From: Selenomonadaceae bacterium
GTDB taxonomy: Bacteria > Bacillota > Negativicutes > Selenomonadales > Selenomonadaceae
DNA length: 6,262 nucleotides
Assembly (NCBI GenBank): GCA_017453765.1
Contig: JAFTEG010000108.1
Location: forward strand, 1-6,262
Reading direction: 5' to 3'
Position numbers and translations under genes: made by a program. This document shows, piece after piece, positions 5,259 to 6,262 of the stretch. The notes under the pieces are model-generated. The model was given only the letters and a program-made list of their open reading frames with translations. It was not told the DNA's origin and searched no databases. The first letter of the stretch is position 1. Every line of letters starts with the position of its first letter.

Positions 5259-6185
5259 TTAACGGCTGACGTCGGGACCGGAGCTGGAACCTTTAACCGC
5301 AACTTTGTCAATTTCGTCAAAAAATACAATGCCGCTACGCTCGGCAAGTTGAATAGCCGTTTCCGCAACTTCTTCCATATCAATAAGCTTTTCTGCCTCT
5401 TCCTGCTCCAAGATTTTACGTGCCGCCGCTACGGTAACCTTGCGTTTGCGCGTACGTTTCGGCATAACGCTGCTAATCATATCTTGCAGGTTATCACCCA
5501 TACTTTCAAGGCTGGAGCCGGAAAACATTCCCACCATAGGTTTTGCGTGGTCTGCAACTTCAAGGTCGATAACTTGATCTTCCATTTTGCCGCTTAAAAG
5601 ACGCTTGCGAATAAATTCACGTCCCGCGTTATCCTGCACCGGCTCTTCTTCTTTCTCATCAGCCGGCTGTTCATTGCCGCCGCCGAAAAGTTTACTCAAG
5701 GGATTCTGCGTCTTTTTCGGCTCCGGTACCAAAATATCAAGTAGCCTTTCGGTAGCATTTTCAGACGCCTTCTCTTTAACCTCTTCGGTCTTTTGACGGC
5801 GAACCATACGCACGGAAATTTGCATAAGGTCACGAATGATTGACTCAACGTCACGCCCAACGTAGCCGACTTCAGTAAATTTAGTTGCCTCGACTTTTAT
5901 AAACGGCGCTTTAACCAATTTGGCAAGGCGACGGGCGATTTCAGTTTTACCTACGCCGGTCGAACCTATCATCAAAATATTTTTCGGTATCACGTCATCG
6001 CGAATATCATCGGCAAGCTTGCGACTGCGCCAACGATTTCTAAGCGCTATTGCTACAGATTTTTTTGCGTCGTCTTGACCGACAATGTACTTGTTGAGCT
6101 CCGCCACAATCTCACGCGGCGTCTGCTCGTTTACGCCAAGTTCTTTGATTACTTCTTTTTCTTTTTCTGCTTTCTTTCTGGGCAT
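5259..6185 (-). CDS. HslU N-terminal fragment as read from the sequence
   Basis: If the TAA is real, translation from ATG 6185 (AGGAG at 6196-6200) yields 308 residues holding Walker A, the pore loop, the I-domain and Walker B. It lacks sensor 1, sensor 2 and the C-terminal domain needed for hexamer assembly and HslV activation, so it should be inactive as an unfoldase. Confidence 0.75.
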   Translation of the reverse strand: MPRKKAEKEKEVIKELGVNEQTPREIVAELNKYIVGQDDAKKSVAIALRNRWRSRKLADDIRDDVIPKNILMIGSTGVGKTEIARRLAKLVKAPFIKVEATKFTEVGYVGRDVESIIRDLMQISVRMVRRQKTEEVKEKASENATERLLDILVPEPKKTQNPLSKLFGGGNEQPADEKEEEPVQDNAGREFIRKRLLSGKMEDQVIDLEVADHAKPMVGMFSGSSLESMGDNLQDMISSVMPKRTRKRKVTVAAARKILEQEEAEKLIDMEEVAETAIQLAERSGIVFFDEIDKVAVKGSSSGPDVSR

Positions 6186-6195
6186 TTACAAAAAT

Positions 6196-6200
6196 CTCCT
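6196..6200 (-). promoter_or_regulatory. Shine-Dalgarno of hslU
   Basis: The minus strand reads AGGAG, 10 nt before the ATG at 6185. It supports the chosen start, although the spacing is slightly long. Confidence 0.7.
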
Positions 6201-6204
6201 TTGT

Positions 6205-6262
6205 TAGATCGATAGTGGTTAGATCGATAGATCGATAGTGGATAGATCGATAGATCGATAGA
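6205..6262. repeat. GATCGAT-rich short tandem repeat upstream of hslU (partial)
   Basis: The plus strand is built of the octamer TAGATCGA (6205-6212, 6220-6235, 6243-6258) interrupted by heptamers TAGTGGT (6213-6219) and TAGTGGA (6236-6242), running off the window at TAGA. It starts 4 nt beyond the hslU Shine-Dalgarno, occupying the leader or spacer in front of the gene. Confidence 0.92.

Larger units (their letters stand above)
4743..6185 (-). pseudogene. hslU: HslU (ClpY) ATPase, interrupted by an in-frame TAA
   Basis: The continuous frame would give 480 residues; Bacillus ClpY has about 467. HslU is the AAA+ unfoldase that feeds the HslV peptidase in the cytoplasm. Seen in order: TPREIVAELNKYIVGQ (22-37), Walker A GSTGVGKT (74-81), pore loop GYVG (107-110), an I-domain with a charged insertion (about 125-260), Walker B IVFFDEIDK (286-294), GPDVSR, then TAA at codon 309 (5259-5261). 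The same frame continues [12 protein letters not shown], sensor-1 region [25 protein letters not shown], sensor-2 IGARRLHT and the C-terminal LSQFIL that docks into HslV. In HslU the codon after GPDVSR is glutamate, so GAA to TAA is a single substitution. Everything else looks conserved, suggesting a very recent mutation or a sequence error. hslV would be expected upstream, outside the window. Confidence 0.93.

Noticed and set aside
4743..6185. Programmed readthrough or reassigned TAA in hslU
   Set aside because: spoIID, hldD, brnT and two of the BrnA-like genes end in TAA at family-appropriate lengths, so TAA is a stop here; no frameshift or readthrough signal is recognisable around the codon.

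Overview
All genes supported here read from the minus strand, so transcription runs from high to low coordinates: hslU (interrupted), a ThrE-family exporter, hldD, a SpoIID-domain protein, then a BrnT-type toxin followed by three tandem small BrnA-like genes. An ADP-heptose epimerase (LPS inner-core synthesis) beside a SpoIID/LytB-domain protein, with HslU of the Firmicutes kind, points to a diderm Firmicute, most likely Negativicutes. This is an inference from gene content; no marker gene is present.

Region by region. 4743-6262: hslU with its ribosome binding site and an upstream GATCGAT-rich repeat that runs off the edge. The reading frame is intact from residue 1 to the conserved C-terminal tail except for one TAA codon that replaces the expected glutamate just after the Walker B/GPDVSR segment. 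3358-4713: a full-length fused ThrE/ThrE_2 membrane exporter starting at TTG. 3214-3357: a spacer with an imperfect inverted repeat and eight in-phase heptamers. 2230-3213: hldD. 2111-2229: a spacer made almost entirely of fourteen heptamers (seven 14-mers). 986-2110: secreted SpoIID-domain protein, closed by a clear intrinsic terminator at 940-970. 1-937: a self-contained toxin-antitoxin cassette with its own near-consensus promoter, brnT, and three tandem 61-72 residue BrnA-like proteins. It ends in a second terminator-like hairpin cut by the window edge.

The most interesting parts are three. First, the BrnT cassette: the antitoxin-like partners keep the DDEID.SDIPP motif of BrnA but end in an Arg/Lys cluster where the ribbon-helix-helix DNA-binding domain should be. 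There are three copies, one apparently mosaic and one frameshifted into the terminator, and the cassette is bracketed by similar ~34-bp sequences. Second, the premature stop in hslU. Third, each large spacer carries its own, different short tandem repeat (7/14-mer, 7-mer, 8/7-mer); the 14-mer array reads on the transcribed strand as a string of four-codon mini-ORFs in front of spoIID. Identification is from reading the sequence only; no searches were run.
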